Origin: Megaleporinus macrocephalus
Taxonomy: Eukaryota; Chordata; Actinopteri; Characiformes; Anostomidae
Assembly (NCBI GenBank): GCA_021613375.1
Contig: CM038706.1
Location: 18,915,366-18,979,365, forward strand
Length of the DNA: 64,000 nt
Direction: 5' to 3'
A model generated the notes under the pieces. That model was not told the DNA's origin. It ran no database searches and saw nothing but the letters and a program-made list of their open reading frames with translations. Shown one piece after another: positions 1 through 11,901 of this stretch (the stretch's first letter is position 1; each line of letters begins with the position of its first letter). The translations under genes were made by a program, and so were the position numbers.

Positions 1-1162
1 ACTGCCAGAAGGCCATTGATTTCTCTTAAATTTGGTCCAAGTCACAAGGTTTTTGATTCCAGTGCAAGTTCTGAATATTATTTATATTCTGACCCGTTTG
101 GCCCTCTGTTCAGCTCCTAAAGTTCTAAACAATGGTGGAAATAACTTTGGTTCATCTAACTAGATTTGGTAAAGAAAAAAATACATGCTGATTGGATCAT
201 TTTCAAACATTTCGAGCATGATGATGAACCCTTTTGCTTCCAACCAAATCTTGGCAGAAATCACCAGGCCTTCTCTGAAGGCCAGGAAGACCCTAAGGGT
301 CCCTCACTTCCCAATATACCTACAACCAGCTGTACGATGCCCAAGATATTGCATAACAAATGACATTGAACACTAGATCACTAGATCAGAATGCCTTAAT
401 GCCTCTGCAACTCTATAAAACGTACCATGAAGTGGTTACAGTTTCAAACGTTGATAGAGCACATTCTGAGCAGCACTGAGAAATCACATTATAATCTGAA
501 TATAAAACAAGCAGAAAAAGCCACTATTTGCCTCAGCGCTGAAGGGTTAAATGTATAGCTTTTGATTTAAAAGCCATTTCATGTGGATCTATTCACAGAG
601 TACATTCCTCCCATGAGCACAATTCCCTCGGGTGCCTCAGGAGCACTGAGCAGCTAAATTATGAGCATCAAGAGCCAGTGAATGATTCAGTTACTTACAC
701 AGTGGTTATGTAAAGCAATTACAGCTTGGAGACATAATGCTTCAGGTTAATGAGTCCAGGTTTTTTTTTTTTTCAGATTATGAGCTGTCTGTGAATTTGA
801 GGAGGTATCATAAATGAAACTTTTCTATTGGTTATACAGTAAAAGGTGAATAAGTAGTTATTTGAACATTTAGATGATGGTTAGATGATGATACGCCACA
901 GATTTAAAGCTGTCCTGGAGCACTGCAACACTGTTTTTAGAGAATCAGTGATGTGGATTTGGCAGCAATGCTAGAAGATGCATAACATCACGGAAAAGAA
1001 CTGAAGGAATTTTTTCCTCTGATGGTGACGCAGATGTTCCTCTCAGAAAAGAGAATCTCTAGCTGTCATCTGCTTTATACATGCAGCAGACCTACTGAGT
1101 AGCTGTCCATTCTTCTCTATGGCCTTGCAACTAGTTTGTCATAGTTTATAAGTCTAAGTACT
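1..1162. other. Non-coding DNA, nothing recognised
   Basis: AT-rich sequence without a convincing coding frame; the short frames near 166-376 overlap each other and resemble no known protein. A T-run lies near 762-773. I see no repeat-family hallmark or RNA gene here. Confidence 0.5.
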
Positions 1163-1300
1163 CATAGAGTTTCTTGATCCTGGTCCTGGAGGCCCACTGT
1201 CCTGCATATTTTAGTGTTTTCCTCGCCTAAAATCAGGAAGGACTTGTTAATGAGTTGATTATTTGGATCAGCAGTGTCAGGAGCAGAGAAACACTGCTTT
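1163..1300 (-). repeat. Dispersed teleost repeat, CAGGACCAGG family, divergent copy
   Basis: On the minus strand this carries the same core as the copies at 16961-17126 and 20488-20652: a 'gcaggacagtgggcctccag' word followed by a 'gaccagg..caagaaac' word. The segment at 1255-1290 (GGATCAG...GAGCAGAGAAACACTG) resembles the family in the opposite orientation, so this copy may be a rearranged or palindromic form. The family is recognised by in-window comparison and by general familiarity with fish repeats. The class is unknown. Confidence 0.5.
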
Positions 1301-1942
1301 ATGTCAATGCCAAGCAATGAATATCATAGTTCCATGGAGCCTCTGAAGTTAAAGAGTTAAATAAAAAAGCGTACCTGTTTGGAAAATGCCTGAGCGCTCC
1401 ACTTCTCTCATCTTCACACTTCATGTCCTAATAGACTCTCTAGAGTCTTTGTGCCTCTGGTAGGAAAAGTAATCATCTGCAGCGGGTCAGGACAGGGCTG
1501 CTGGTGAGAGTGTGGCGCAGAGATTATCGGTGTATGTGCAGCCGTGTGTGGGCATGCATGTGTGGTGGGGATGGCACAGGTTGGTTTAATGCGGCATCCA
1601 GGACAACGTGGATTATTCCAACTCTGACAGTCCTCCTTCCCACCTTCAAGCATTCAAGCATCTACTGCTGCTTGACTGCTGTGTGCGTATACAGACATTT
1701 AAAGAGTCTAATGCCTCTAAACATTTCTTCACAGGAAGTTATTTAATAAAATGGTTATGAATACATATACTGGTGTCTGAAAAACTATTTAATGATAGTT
1801 TTGATGATAGAATGACTTCATATTTTTGTTCAAAATGCATTCATGGCAGAGACGCTCACGCAGGGTGTTGTAAGGCAAAATAGACTGTAGAGAAAAGTTT
1901 TTTCCCTGAGTCTGCATTATTTTAACATCATCAATATTACAT
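1301..1942. other. Non-coding DNA, nothing recognised
   Basis: No repeat hallmark or gene seen. A TG-rich patch lies around 1505-1570, and overlapping short frames on both strands there look like chance. Confidence 0.45.
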
Positions 1943-2174
1943 ATCGTTGCTGTCCAAAGAATAAACAAGCACATCTCCAAAACTGCAACTTTACAGGAGA
2001 GGACAAAAACCTACTTTACTTTCAATGCAAGGCAAAAGTTGTTTTGGAGCACTTCTATTGGTCCATTCATCATGAAATTTTCACACAGTGTAAATGACCA
2101 TTGGTCTGTTCAAATTATGTTGAAAACTCCAAATTGACAAAAATGTATATATATGTTTTTCATTGGACAGCGAT
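1943..2174 (+). mobile_element. TIR-bearing MITE, CTGTCCAA family, copy 1
   Basis: About 230 bp bounded by inverted termini: the left end reads ATCGTTGCTGTCCAAAGAA and the right end, reverse-complemented, reads ATCGCTGTCCAATGAAAAAC. Internal sequence, including a TTTACAGGAG word and a TTGGTCCATTCA word, is shared with the copy at 42602-42813 and, inverted, with the copy at 52388-52516. There is no coding capacity, so it is a non-autonomous DNA transposon. The superfamily cannot be assigned because no clean target duplication is visible. Confidence 0.7.
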
Positions 2175-2936
2175 GGTATGAAAAAATAAGGGACACATGT
2201 ACGCTCACTGGTAGTTCTGGACAGCAAAAAAAAAATATGTTTGTGCTATAGGTAGTTTGACCTCTGGTTTCTATCACCACTACTGTAAAGACATTTCTCT
2301 ACAATGCACTATTTCACAACAAAACACAAGATTAGAAAAAAGATCCCTTTTAATTCTTGTTGACATTGGTTGAAACGATATTACGGAAATCCAGCTTGTA
2401 TCATAAAATCTCACAACTCTTCCTCCATACTTCCATAACTTTGGTGTGATCCAGAATTACTTTTTAAGCCAGGTGGATATGTAGATGTGATAGAAGGCAT
2501 TATTTACAGAGTAGTTGAATACAGGACAATAAAAACTACATACTTAGCTGTTGCTCATGCTAGAACACAGTCTGAGAACTGAATCTGACAAAGAATGAGT
2601 CTATTTGGATGTTATAAAGAGTGCAACTGTTTGAAAATATCCAATGACAGACCCATTTCTGTTCTTTTATTAAATATTCACTATTGTACATTCAGTGTCA
2701 ACTCTTTATTTTCTAGTCATATTGCTTTTGTTGGTTTGTTGTTTTGCTCTGAAATGGATTCCTCTTTTGAATCCTGGTTCCTTTCAAGGTTTCCTCTTGC
2801 TCATAGCTCATTTAGGGATGGATCCAAAGGTACTTTATACACTATACATATACATTTTTAATTGACGCCGGAATTATAACTGATTATAATTACAACTGAT
2901 TCATTCTAAATTCCAATACAGTTCATTTATCAGCTT
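2175..2936. other. Non-coding DNA, nothing recognised
   Basis: AT-rich, with one 88-codon frame at 2595-2861 that has no recognisable domain and looks like chance. No repeat hallmark seen. Confidence 0.45.
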
Positions 2937-3374
2937 TATATCAGTGCATGATCAATGGACTCTTACACCCATAGTATGTGTGAAAAGTGTGAGTTTTTGC
3001 TTAGAAGTTTTAGTGTTCACCCCCATTCACAGATTAGTGCTTAGACCAGTGGTAAGGCTAACCTGCACCTAACGTGCTGCCCTACCCCCTTTCCTAAAAT
3101 TTATACATCTGATCCAGGACCTCTGAAGAAGTCACCTTGCTTAAACAGGTGTAGCACATTGTGGTTGGACCTAGAGTCTGCAGGAAAGACTAATAAAACC
3201 AGTGGATAGTAAGCAGGAGTTCAAGATGGACACAGTATGGACAAAACACCATCTAGAAATTATATTTCCATGTACTGTGACTTCTTTACACTGGATACAT
3301 GTAAGTGAAGACTCAGTATGGAGTTATTAGATTGGCTTGCGTTCATTATGATTCTAAATTGTTATATGTTCAGG
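2937..3374 (+). repeat. Unclassified repeat R1, divergent copy
   Basis: This segment aligns end to end with 5194-5663 and partly with 4478-4800. Shared words include ATAGTATGTGTGA, GAAGTTTTAGTGTTC, AACCTGCACCTAAC, CATTGTGGTTGGACCTAGA and TTTACACTGGATACATGT. All three copies end at ATTGTT..TTCAGG-type sequence. It is clearly more diverged than the other two copies are from each other, so R1 is an older dispersed family. No terminal inverted repeat or coding frame is seen. Confidence 0.7.
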
Positions 3375-4402
3375 TCTGCTTGTTTTATGTTATGCTCACA
3401 GCACAGCATAAAGAATAGAGTAATTAATTAGAGCTTCCTTCATAAACTGCACAGTTCTGAGATATCCAGACTGCAGAGGCTGATGTTGCAGTGATGGTTA
3501 AGAGATAAAACCTTGTGCCTCATCTAAATCTACTGCATTACAGTGTATTTTCTGGGAGTGAATTTGAGATATTTTGCCTTCTTCCATGCCTCTTTGACCA
3601 CAGTGGCTGCTGTGAGCAATTAAAGCAATTTCCTCCACATGGGTCGAATTGAAATCAGAAGAAAAGAAAGAATGAAAGCACCTCTTTATTTTTTTTTAAG
3701 TACCCTTTGGCAGCTAACAATCTAAAGTCTGTGAAATCTATGGTTACTTGACCATAGGCTACTTGACAAAGCCCAGTGTTTTGAATAGGTCCAGAGCTGA
3801 CTGCGCCTCTGCATACAGAGCGGCGCACAGCAGGTGCTCTCCATATCAGACTTGATCTCCCTCAAAGTAGCCCATGAGACCACTGCCTACTCATCCAGTC
3901 TAGAACATTATGCCTGAATGGGGCTGTCTCAGGTCCTCGCAACACTTTTTTTCCGCAGTGGTGTCAGCAGCACAGCGCAGTGTTGCCCTCTGATGTCTGT
4001 TCACCTCACTCATGTCACTAAGTCCATCATCTTCATACACGTCACTTGTAAAGTCAGACAAGACTCGAAATGCCAAAAAAGGGCTGATGGAGTCACAAGC
4101 AGGTTGTGCGATCAGGAAACATGCAAGAACAGTCAGCTATGAGGAATAATTCTGAGTAAGTAGCATATTCATCAGCCTGTTCCAAATGAGAATTAAAGAA
4201 AGCGTCTTTCTCCTCCCCAGTGGCTGACTCTTGATCTGAGCCGCTGGAGCTGAATCGGATTATAAGTTACACAGAGACAGATGACAAGCTGAATTGAGTG
4301 TGTGTGTTTATATGTGTGTACTTGTGTCCTTTTAAGTGTTACGGTGTGGAGACATTTTTGTCCTTGCAATCATGAGAGAGTTATAGTGAGTATATATGAG
4401 TG
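3375..4402. other. Non-coding DNA, nothing recognised
   Basis: No gene or repeat recognised. The frame at 3918-4142 has no known domain. GT-rich sequence begins near 4300 and leads into the GA block. Confidence 0.45.
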
Positions 4403-4477
4403 TGTAAGAAAGAGAAAGAGAGAGAGAGAGAGAGAGAAATGAAAAAAAGACAGGAGACAGAAACCGATGAAACAGAA

Positions 4478-4800
4478 AAGGATATATCAGTGCATCATCA
4501 ATATACTCTTACGTCCATAGTATGTGTGAGAAGTGAATGTTTGCATGGAAGTTTTAGTGTTCGGCCCCAACACTCGTCCTACAGATCCACTCTCCCACAA
4601 AGTTTAATACCAACCTGCACCTAACACGCTGCCCCCCCCCCCCCTTACCTAACACTACTACATCTGATCCAGCCAATCAGGGACCTCTGAAAAAGTCAAC
4701 TTGCTAAAGCAGGTGTAGCACATTGTGGTTGGACCTAGACTCCACAGAAAAGACTCTGCAGGATCTAGAAATTAAATAACTGATATTGTTCAGGTCCAAA
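4478..4800 (+). repeat. Repeat R1, copy with internal deletion
   Basis: Nearly identical to 5194-5510 at an offset of about 717 bp, including the preceding AAAAAAGACAG-type purine lead-in. It then jumps from ATAACTGATA straight to TTGTTCAGG, losing about 150 bp that is present at 5500-5645 and in the 2937-3374 copy. It contains a C13 run at 4632-4644. The flanking GA tracts suggest that it was duplicated together with them. Confidence 0.8.
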
Positions 4801-4807
4801 TGCTCAC

Positions 4808-4883
<76 letters not shown>

Positions 4884-5060
4884 GAAAGAGACAAAAAGAG
4901 TGGCAAAGAGAGAAACATGTAGAAAAGAGATAAAAAAAGAAAGTAACACAGAGAGAGAGAAAGAGAGTGAGGGAAAAATAGGAAAGGGAACAGACAGAAA
5001 AATTGATAAAGAAAGTCAGAGACAGAGCAATGGAGAGAAAGTGCAAGAGAAAACAGAGAC

Positions 5061-5101
<41 letters not shown>

Positions 5102-5126
5102 CAAAGAAAACAGAGACAGCCTTCAC

Positions 5127-5162
<36 letters not shown>

Positions 5163-5193
5163 AAGACAGAAGACAGAAACAGATGAGACACAA

Positions 5194-5663
5194 AAGGATA
5201 TATCAGTGCATCATCAATGTACTCTTACGTCCATAGTATGTGTGAGAAGTGAATGTTTGCTTGGAAGTTTTAGTGTTCGGCCCCAACACTCGTCCTACAG
5301 ATCCACTCTCCCACAAAGTTTAATACCAACCTGCACCTAACACGCTGCCCCCCCCCCCTTACCTAACACTACTACATCTGATCCAGCCAATCAGGGACCT
5401 CTGAAAAAGTCAACTTGCTAAAGCAGGTGTAGATCATTGTGGTTGGACCTAGACTCCACAGAAAAGACTCTGCAGGATCTAGAAATTAAATAACTGATAA
5501 AACCAGTGAATAGTTGGCAAAAGTTCAAAATTGTATGGCTGAAATACAATATAGCTATTTTACTGTAACTTCTTTACACTGGATACATGTTATTAAAGAC
5601 TCAGTATGGAGTTATTAGACTGACTTTCATTCATCATGATTCTAAATTGTTCAGGCCCAGATG
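5194..5663 (+). repeat. Repeat R1, full copy in tandem with 4478-4800
   Basis: This is the least disrupted R1 copy in the window. It shares the C-run (5348-5358), the AATCAGGGACCTCTGAAAAA word and the TTTACACTGGATACATGT word with the other copies, and is followed at once by a GA tract. The high similarity to 4478-4800 points to recent tandem duplication. Confidence 0.8.
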
Positions 5664-6150
5664 CTTACAGCAGAGAGAGAGAGAGGGAAAGAGAGAGAGA
5701 GAAAGCGAGAGAGAGAGAAAGAGAGAAGAAAGGAAGGAAACAGAAGAGACAAAAAGAGTGACAGAGGGATAAAAAGGATAAAAAAGAAAGTAACACAGAG
5801 AAAGAGAGTGAGGGAAAAATAGGAAAGGAAACAGACAGAAAAAAACTGATAAAGAAAGTCAGAGTAAACAGAGACAGAGCAATGGAGAGAAAGTGCAAGA
5901 GAAAACAGAGACAGAGAGTCAAAGAACACACACACACAGAAACAAGTCAGAGAAAACAGGGACAGAGAGAGAGAGAGAGAGAGAGAGAGAACCAAAGAAA
6001 ACAGACAGAGCGAGAAAAAACTGAGAGACAGCCTTTATCCTTCACAGACAGAGAGAGAGAGAAAGAGAGAACCAAAGAAAACATACAGAGCCTTCACCTT
6101 TCACAGACAGAGAGAGAGAGAGAGAGACAGAAAGAGAGACAGAAAGAAGA

Positions 6151-6539
6151 ACCACTGAGAGTAAACGAGTCAGGCCGATCCTATTTGTTAATAAACATTC
6201 AAATATTGAAATTTCTGAAAGCACTTGAAGACGAGTCCCAGAGGCACTACAGTGCAGCGCTCTGGACAGGATGGGGTAAACATAAATACGATAGAATGTT
6301 TTGCAGTTTGTGCGCATGTTTTCTTTTTTTTTATTCTTTCCTAAAAATAACTACTCATTCTCTTTTTCCTTTGATTTCCTTTAATCCTGTGCGTGTATTC
6401 TTTTTAAATGTGCTCACACTGTGTGTGAACGGGCTAACACTTCTCTGAATGAGAGACATGCACTTATTAGGGTTTATTTTGATTTCAGTTTGTGTTATTA
6501 GTGTTATGAGAGGACATTGTAGCTGTTCTTGCACAGCGA
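6151..6539. other. Non-coding DNA, nothing recognised
   Basis: Spacer between the GA block and the palindrome. The frame that runs out of the GA block to 6448 is an extension of microsatellite sequence, not a gene. Confidence 0.45.
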
Positions 6540-7245
6540 GGCATCACAGTCAGCAAACAGCACATAGATTCATCACTGCAGTAGCAGCTTCCATAAACTA
6601 CAACCTCAGCCTTTACTAAACTGCACCTTCTAATTATTATATTTAAGAAAGACAAAGCCACAGCGTAGCCACATGTCACTCTCTCTGCCCACGCTAGAGA
6701 CCATCACACAATTACTGTACGCAATATTTAAATTAAACACGCCCAGAAACATTCATGTGACTTATTATTAATGAAAGCCTTTTTAATGATTTCTTGTCCA
6801 AAATTTTCATTATATAGTTATATATTACTTTAACGCCAGCTTTAAACATTTACTGAATTTACTGAAATGAACAGATTACGTTTAAATGAGCATCAGTGTG
6901 TTCATTATAATAAGCGTTTTTCTGTAAAGTAGAGAGTAATATGTAACTATACATTATAACAATGAATATAAACCATAAAAAAGCTAAAATTAACAATCAA
7001 AGTCACATGAGTGTTTCTGTGTTTGTGTTTAATTACAGTTTGTTGAACTGTTAAACATTTCTTCCAGTAATTGTGTGACACTGTAACACTGTGGAGACAG
7101 TGATATGCAGCTATGCTGTGTCTTTATCTTTGTTAAATATAATAATTAGAAAGTGCAGTTCAGTAAAGGTTGAGGTTGTTGTTTGTAGAAGCAACAACTG
7201 CAGTGATAAATCTATTTACTGTTTGCTGACTGCAAAGCCTTGATG
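6540..7245. repeat. Large imperfect palindrome / foldback element
   Basis: The left arm (about 6540-6830) is the reverse complement of the right arm (about 6935-7245), with small indels and a loop of about 100 bp. Matched landmarks, read on the plus strand of the left arm, are CAGTCAGCAAACAG, ATCACTGCAGT, CTAATTATTATATTTAA, ACACAATTACTG, CATGTGACTT and AGTTA.ATATTACT. All recur in the same order when the right arm is reverse-complemented. There is no coding frame in the arms. Most likely a foldback-type non-autonomous DNA element, but an inverted duplication of host DNA cannot be excluded. Confidence 0.8.
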
Positions 7246-7737
7246 TTTCCATTTAAAATGAAAACATACGCATGATAAAAAGAAAACAGGAAAATGAATA
7301 CTTCATTGTGAATTACAAGAAACGTGTGCACAAAAAATCCCAAAAATGGTATGTTCTTTTCAGCCCTCTTCCCTCCAGAGCTCCGTACTACAGAGCCGAG
7401 AGCACCCTCTGTCAGCTAGCTCTGGGGCTTATTAACCCTCTAACAGCTCAGCAGCCTTGCTCCAGCACTGCCCTACAGCCCAGTCTAAACATCAATCACT
7501 TCAGTAAACATGAATCACAAAACAGATAAAGTAATTATTTGGAACATTAGGGGTCCTGACATTAGGGGTCCTTCTGTGGTTCTGCAGACCACAGAAACTA
7601 ATAGGTATAAACAGTTTAGCTGCCCAGAAAGGACAGACCAACAACTGACATTTCACAGACAAATTTAACCAACTAACCAAAAAATACACTGCTTCCCTCA
7701 CTCTTAAACAATTAACCTGTTATCAGCAGATAGACCA
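7246..7737. other. Non-coding DNA with a small direct repeat
   Basis: No gene recognised. ATTAGGGGTCCT occurs twice within 7543-7575. The sequence becomes C-rich and leads into the minisatellite. Confidence 0.45.
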
Positions 7738-8548
7738 ATCCCCCCCACCCTACTGAACGCTATTACCCACAACACCTTCCACCCTATTGACCTACCACCC
7801 TCAACACCCCCACCCTACTGAACGCCTATTACCCACACCTTCCACCCTACTGACCTACCACCCTCAACACCCCCACCCTACTGAACCCTATTACCCTCAA
7901 CACCCCCACTCAACTGAACCCTATTACCCACAACACCTTCCACCCTATTGACCTACCACCCTCAACATCCCCACCCTACTGAACCCTATTACCCACAACA
8001 CCTTCCACCCTATTGACCTACCATACTCAACACCCCCACCCTACTGATTCCAACCACCCTCAACTCCCCTACTCTACTGAGCCACCCTCAACACCTCCAG
8101 CCCTTCTGAACTACCATCTTCCACACCCCACCCTACTAACCTACCACTTTTAACACCCCATCCACCACCTATAACTCTCAACATGCCAACCCTACTGACC
8201 TACCACCCTCAACAACCCCACCCTACTGACTCCTACCACTCTCAACACCCCCACCTTTCTAACCTACCACCCTCAACTCCACCCTCCCTACTGACCTACC
8301 ACCCTCAACACCCCCACCCCACTGACCTACGACCCTCAACACCCCCACCCTACTGACTCCTTTCTCCCTTAACACCTCCAGCACTACTGAGCTACCACCC
8401 TCACCATCCCACCCTAATAACCTGCCATCCTCAACACCTGACCCACCTACTTACCTTAACACCTCCAGCCCTACTGACTAACCACCCTCAACAACCCTAC
8501 CCTACTAACTCCTACCACCCTCAAGACCCCTATCCTACTGACCCTACA
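7738..8548. repeat. C-rich minisatellite, about 30-bp unit
   Basis: More than twenty imperfect tandem units built from CCCTACTGACCTACCACCCT followed by CAACACCCCCAC. Unit length varies (about 28-33 bp) through small indels and substitutions. A variant block in the first third uses CTATTACCCACAACACCTTC. The strand asymmetry is strong: almost no G on the plus strand. No coding frame. Confidence 0.9.
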
Positions 8549-9959
8549 ACAGAGAGCAAATGAGGGATAGACAAAGAGAGGATGAGAAAGAGAAAGAAGA
8601 GAGAAAGAGAGACAGACAGAGAGGGGCAAGTGTGTGTGTGTGTAGTAGTAAATTCATTCCTGACTTCCTCTGAGCTAATTACAGGTCGACTGAAAGCTCA
8701 AAGGCATCAGAACAAAGAGCGACTGTCAATCAGAGGAAGAATGTGTGTGCAATCGGCCTTTACAAGCTTTTAAACTCTCAACTGACCAAAACAAGCCACG
8801 ATCTTCTCTAAACTAAACAATCCTGCCCGACTGTGTGCTAATGCCTAATGACAGAAAAGCTCCACAGAGCCTCCGTACACATTGTGCTGAAATATAAGGA
8901 GATGAAAGAGTGCTCCCCTCTCAAACACAAACACGTCAACAGGACGTCAAACCCTGTCAAATCCATTAATAATGATGTGTTTGTGGGTGAACAGAAAACA
9001 ACATAAGACAATAAGATAATAAGATGATAATAATCATGTAATAATTAGTATGCATAATTAACACAAGTGGAAAACAGCTGAATGATCAATAAAGCAAATA
9101 ATCAACTAAATATTTGCAACAAAGCTGAGAAGCAAACAATCATGTGAACAACACATGAAATAAACAACCAGTAAAATACAAGTCAGTTACTTGCGCGTGA
9201 GACCATATGCAGGAGCAGGACATGTGGACAATTCCAGGCTGAAGCAGGACAAATTCTAGTGGGAGCAGCATTTTAAAAAAGTAGTCCTTCGCAGATGTCT
9301 ACGCTGAACCTCAACAACTTCTTCAGTGCTGCAACCTTTCAGTATCTTGCTCCTTAAGGATTATCGCTGTCATGAGGTGCCAGGCAGGTAACTGGTGGCT
9401 ACTGGTTGCTATCTAGCATTCAACCTATTAAATATAAGGCTTTTTCTCATCAGTGATAAATTTCAATGTGAAGTGATGTAAGTAAGTGTAGATACAGGTT
9501 ACTGCGGAAAGCCAGTAAGCAGAGTGTAACTGGCAAAATAGCAACAGCTGTGGTCATTTTAGTGTACAACGAGCACCTCTCCACGCCAAGGGTGTCGCTG
9601 AGGAAGGCTGCATTTCTTGGTTTGATGTCACTCGGCTTGACCCTGCTTTGTAAGGTCCTTCAAACACCGCTGAGCAACACAGTCTTTATTTCTGATAATT
9701 CAAAGGCCTCTGCTGCTGCATCCTTTCAGACCTTCAATTTTCAAAAAACATTAGAAAGATGCTGGAAACAGCTGCACGTGGATGAGATGCTGCAGCACGG
9801 GAGTTTATAATGAAATTAAGTTATACATTTGTTGTACAATAGTTACTATAAAAAGATCATGTTTTTATACATTGTAGTTTATGATAAATGTGATAATGAT
9901 AATGGTAAGATTTGGAATCAATTGTCATATTATCATATAGAAGATATGAGATAACGCTC
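8549..9959. other. Non-coding DNA, nothing recognised
   Basis: A purine-rich patch and a short (TG)n at 8628-8643, then AT-rich DNA. Frames at 8582-8773 and 9550-9810 have no recognisable domain. I see no repeat hallmark. Confidence 0.4.
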
Positions 9960-10650
9960 TTGCATAATGAAGGGGCAGGTCAAAGGTAAATAACAGCAAA
10001 ACCAGAAGCTTCCAAAACTTGAATTTATAAAAATTAATGAAGATATAGACAAGTTAAAACAACCATGCTAGACCTGGTAGTCCACCAAAAATATTACCAT
10101 CAGATAAACAATATCAGAAAAATCTACAAATGACATCCTTCTACTGAAGACAACTCAGCGGTCTGAAAGGATGTGTAACTGTCAAAAACAGAACACCAAA
10201 ATCTGACAAATTGAAAGGAGTAAGGTTTTATGGTCTGACGAGCGTAAATTTGAAATCTTTGGAAGTAACAATGTACACTGCCTGCCAAACCATATTTACA
10301 ATACTATATGAAAAATAATAAAATAGGATACTCAAACAGTATTTATACAGTAAGTAGTGCTTTTACATATGTCACTGTGTTTATTTAACCTTGTGGATAT
10401 CTGGGCCATTCAAGAGAAATCTGGAATGAAACTATTATCTACTTCTTCCAAAATAAGATATTTATGCTACTCTTGTAATGTAATAGTGCTTATAATGCTA
10501 ATGCTTGTACTCATGATATCTGGTGCTCTTACTGGCGAAAATACACTTATTGTTAATATAAAGGGTTTTAAGACCTTTGCACATTAGTGGACAACCATCA
10601 GCCCAACATGTTTGAGAATCTGTGGAAGGTTGTGGAGTGGTTGATTTGTT
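9960..10650 (+). pseudogene. Decayed Tc1-like transposase relic
   Basis: At about 10223-10270 the plus strand encodes VLWSDERKFEIFGSN, the conserved segment around the second catalytic aspartate of Tc1-type DDE transposases (family form WSDE.KFEIFG). Upstream, about 10070-10200 contains family-like segments such as CCTTCTACTGAAGACAACTC. Downstream, at about 10588-10645, a frame reading DNHQP.MFENLWKVVE resembles the D-P-IENLW region that carries the last catalytic residue. Stops and indels break the frame throughout and no terminal repeats are clear. Transposases of this family cut and paste DNA at TA sites; this copy is inert. Identification rests mainly on the WSDE..KFEIFG motif. Confidence 0.6.
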
Positions 10651-11901
10651 TTTGTTAGATTAAAGGATTATGAGTACTGATAAGTAATAAACATATAGAT
10701 GTATTAATCGAACAAATAAGCTGTGAAGTCTTTGTTAAAGTGTGTCACATCACATACTGAAAGCAATGGTTATTTGCACACTTTTACTTCTCAATAATAG
10801 ATCATTTCTTCTCAATAAATAAATAAAATAAATGCATAAAACATAATTACTGTCTTCTTACTTTAATGGGATATTGTTTATCTACTTTTTGGACTTGTAC
10901 AATTCTAAAAGGTTCACAAACCTTCAAGCACCACAGTACATACATCTTTAAGCTAGCAGCCACAACTATTTATAAGACATTAAGCCTCACTTAATAGCGT
11001 TTCACAAGAGTCAGTGCATGTGCCCGCGCCTCCTGCATGTTCAAGGCTTTTATATATTTGTAAGTAAATAAAAAAGAGGAGGACTAATATAAGTATAAAC
11101 ATATGTAGATAAGTTTAAGGTGAGAGCTTATCAGAAAATACATCTGAACAGCAATATATCTGAAAATTCCATGACAGAAAATTCTGCTGAGGTCTGCTGA
11201 AGAGAACAACAGGGAAATGTCTGTGAGGTTACAAACACCATGAACGCCTCTCTGATAAGAGATGATAGATCAGAGTGCACAGTGTTTTCCAGCAGGCCTG
11301 TCCCTCGGTGGAAAGCTTCTGAAAGCTGCTGGTGTGTTTTGGGATGATGTGGCCTTTGAGCCGTACTGCTGAGGCTCTGAATGATGCTCTAATACGCACA
11401 GGAAGTGCTGTGCTTTATACATTCACACGAGTCAGCAGCTTTCTATAAACCAGACTAACCAGAAAAAAAAAACTACACCATACATAAACACAAACACATA
11501 CTCAAACACAAACACACCCACGCACACACATATCCTTTTGTAGTGAGCCTCTTGCTTCTTCAGCGTAACCGGCCTAAAACTTCTTAACAGCTCTTTTCCT
11601 CTCTGCACTGCTTCCTCCCTCTTCCATCTCTCTCTCTCACTCCCTCACTCAGATGTATGTATGATGTACGAGCTCAGGCGCAGCACAAAATACACCTTGA
11701 TGCAACCACAATATGGGCCCACAATGCACCTAAATTTAACATTCGATTTACGCAAGTTTTAAGTACGCGGCACAACTTCTTAAACCCTGAGAGATTATAC
11801 GAAGACAGGGAATCTCATACTTTACAACTTTTCTGTCGTTTTGCTGACTGAAATATCGAGGAAAGCATACAGAATGGCAGGCGATCACACAAGTTCTAAT
11901 C
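10651..11901. other. Non-coding DNA, nothing recognised
   Basis: AT-rich, with a CA-rich patch around 11485-11530 and a CT-rich patch near 11620-11645. No gene or repeat hallmark seen. Confidence 0.4.

Larger units (their letters stand above)
4403..6150. repeat. GA/GAGACAG-rich low-complexity block with higher-order duplication
   Basis: Long (GA)n tracts lie at about 4416-4437, 4809-4878, 5068-5099 and 5128-5153, with further tracts between 5672 and 6140. They are embedded in degenerate GAGACAG/GAAAG sequence. The block is not simple: a segment with ACAAAAAGAGTG, AAAGTAACACAGAGA and GGGAAAAATAGGAAAGG words occurs at about 4890-5070 and again at 5750-5910, and R1 copies recur 717 bp apart. 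Frames across it (Arg/Glu-rich on plus, Ser/Leu-rich on minus) are microsatellite artefacts. Confidence 0.85.

Noticed and set aside
4704..5995. Long frames of Ser/Leu- or Arg/Glu-rich protein on both strands
   Set aside because: They are translations of GA/CT microsatellite and appear in several registers at once; no unique coding sequence.
7738..8548. CRISPR-like array of about 30-bp repeats
   Set aside because: Units are contiguous and degenerate with no distinct spacers, in a eukaryotic context; a minisatellite.
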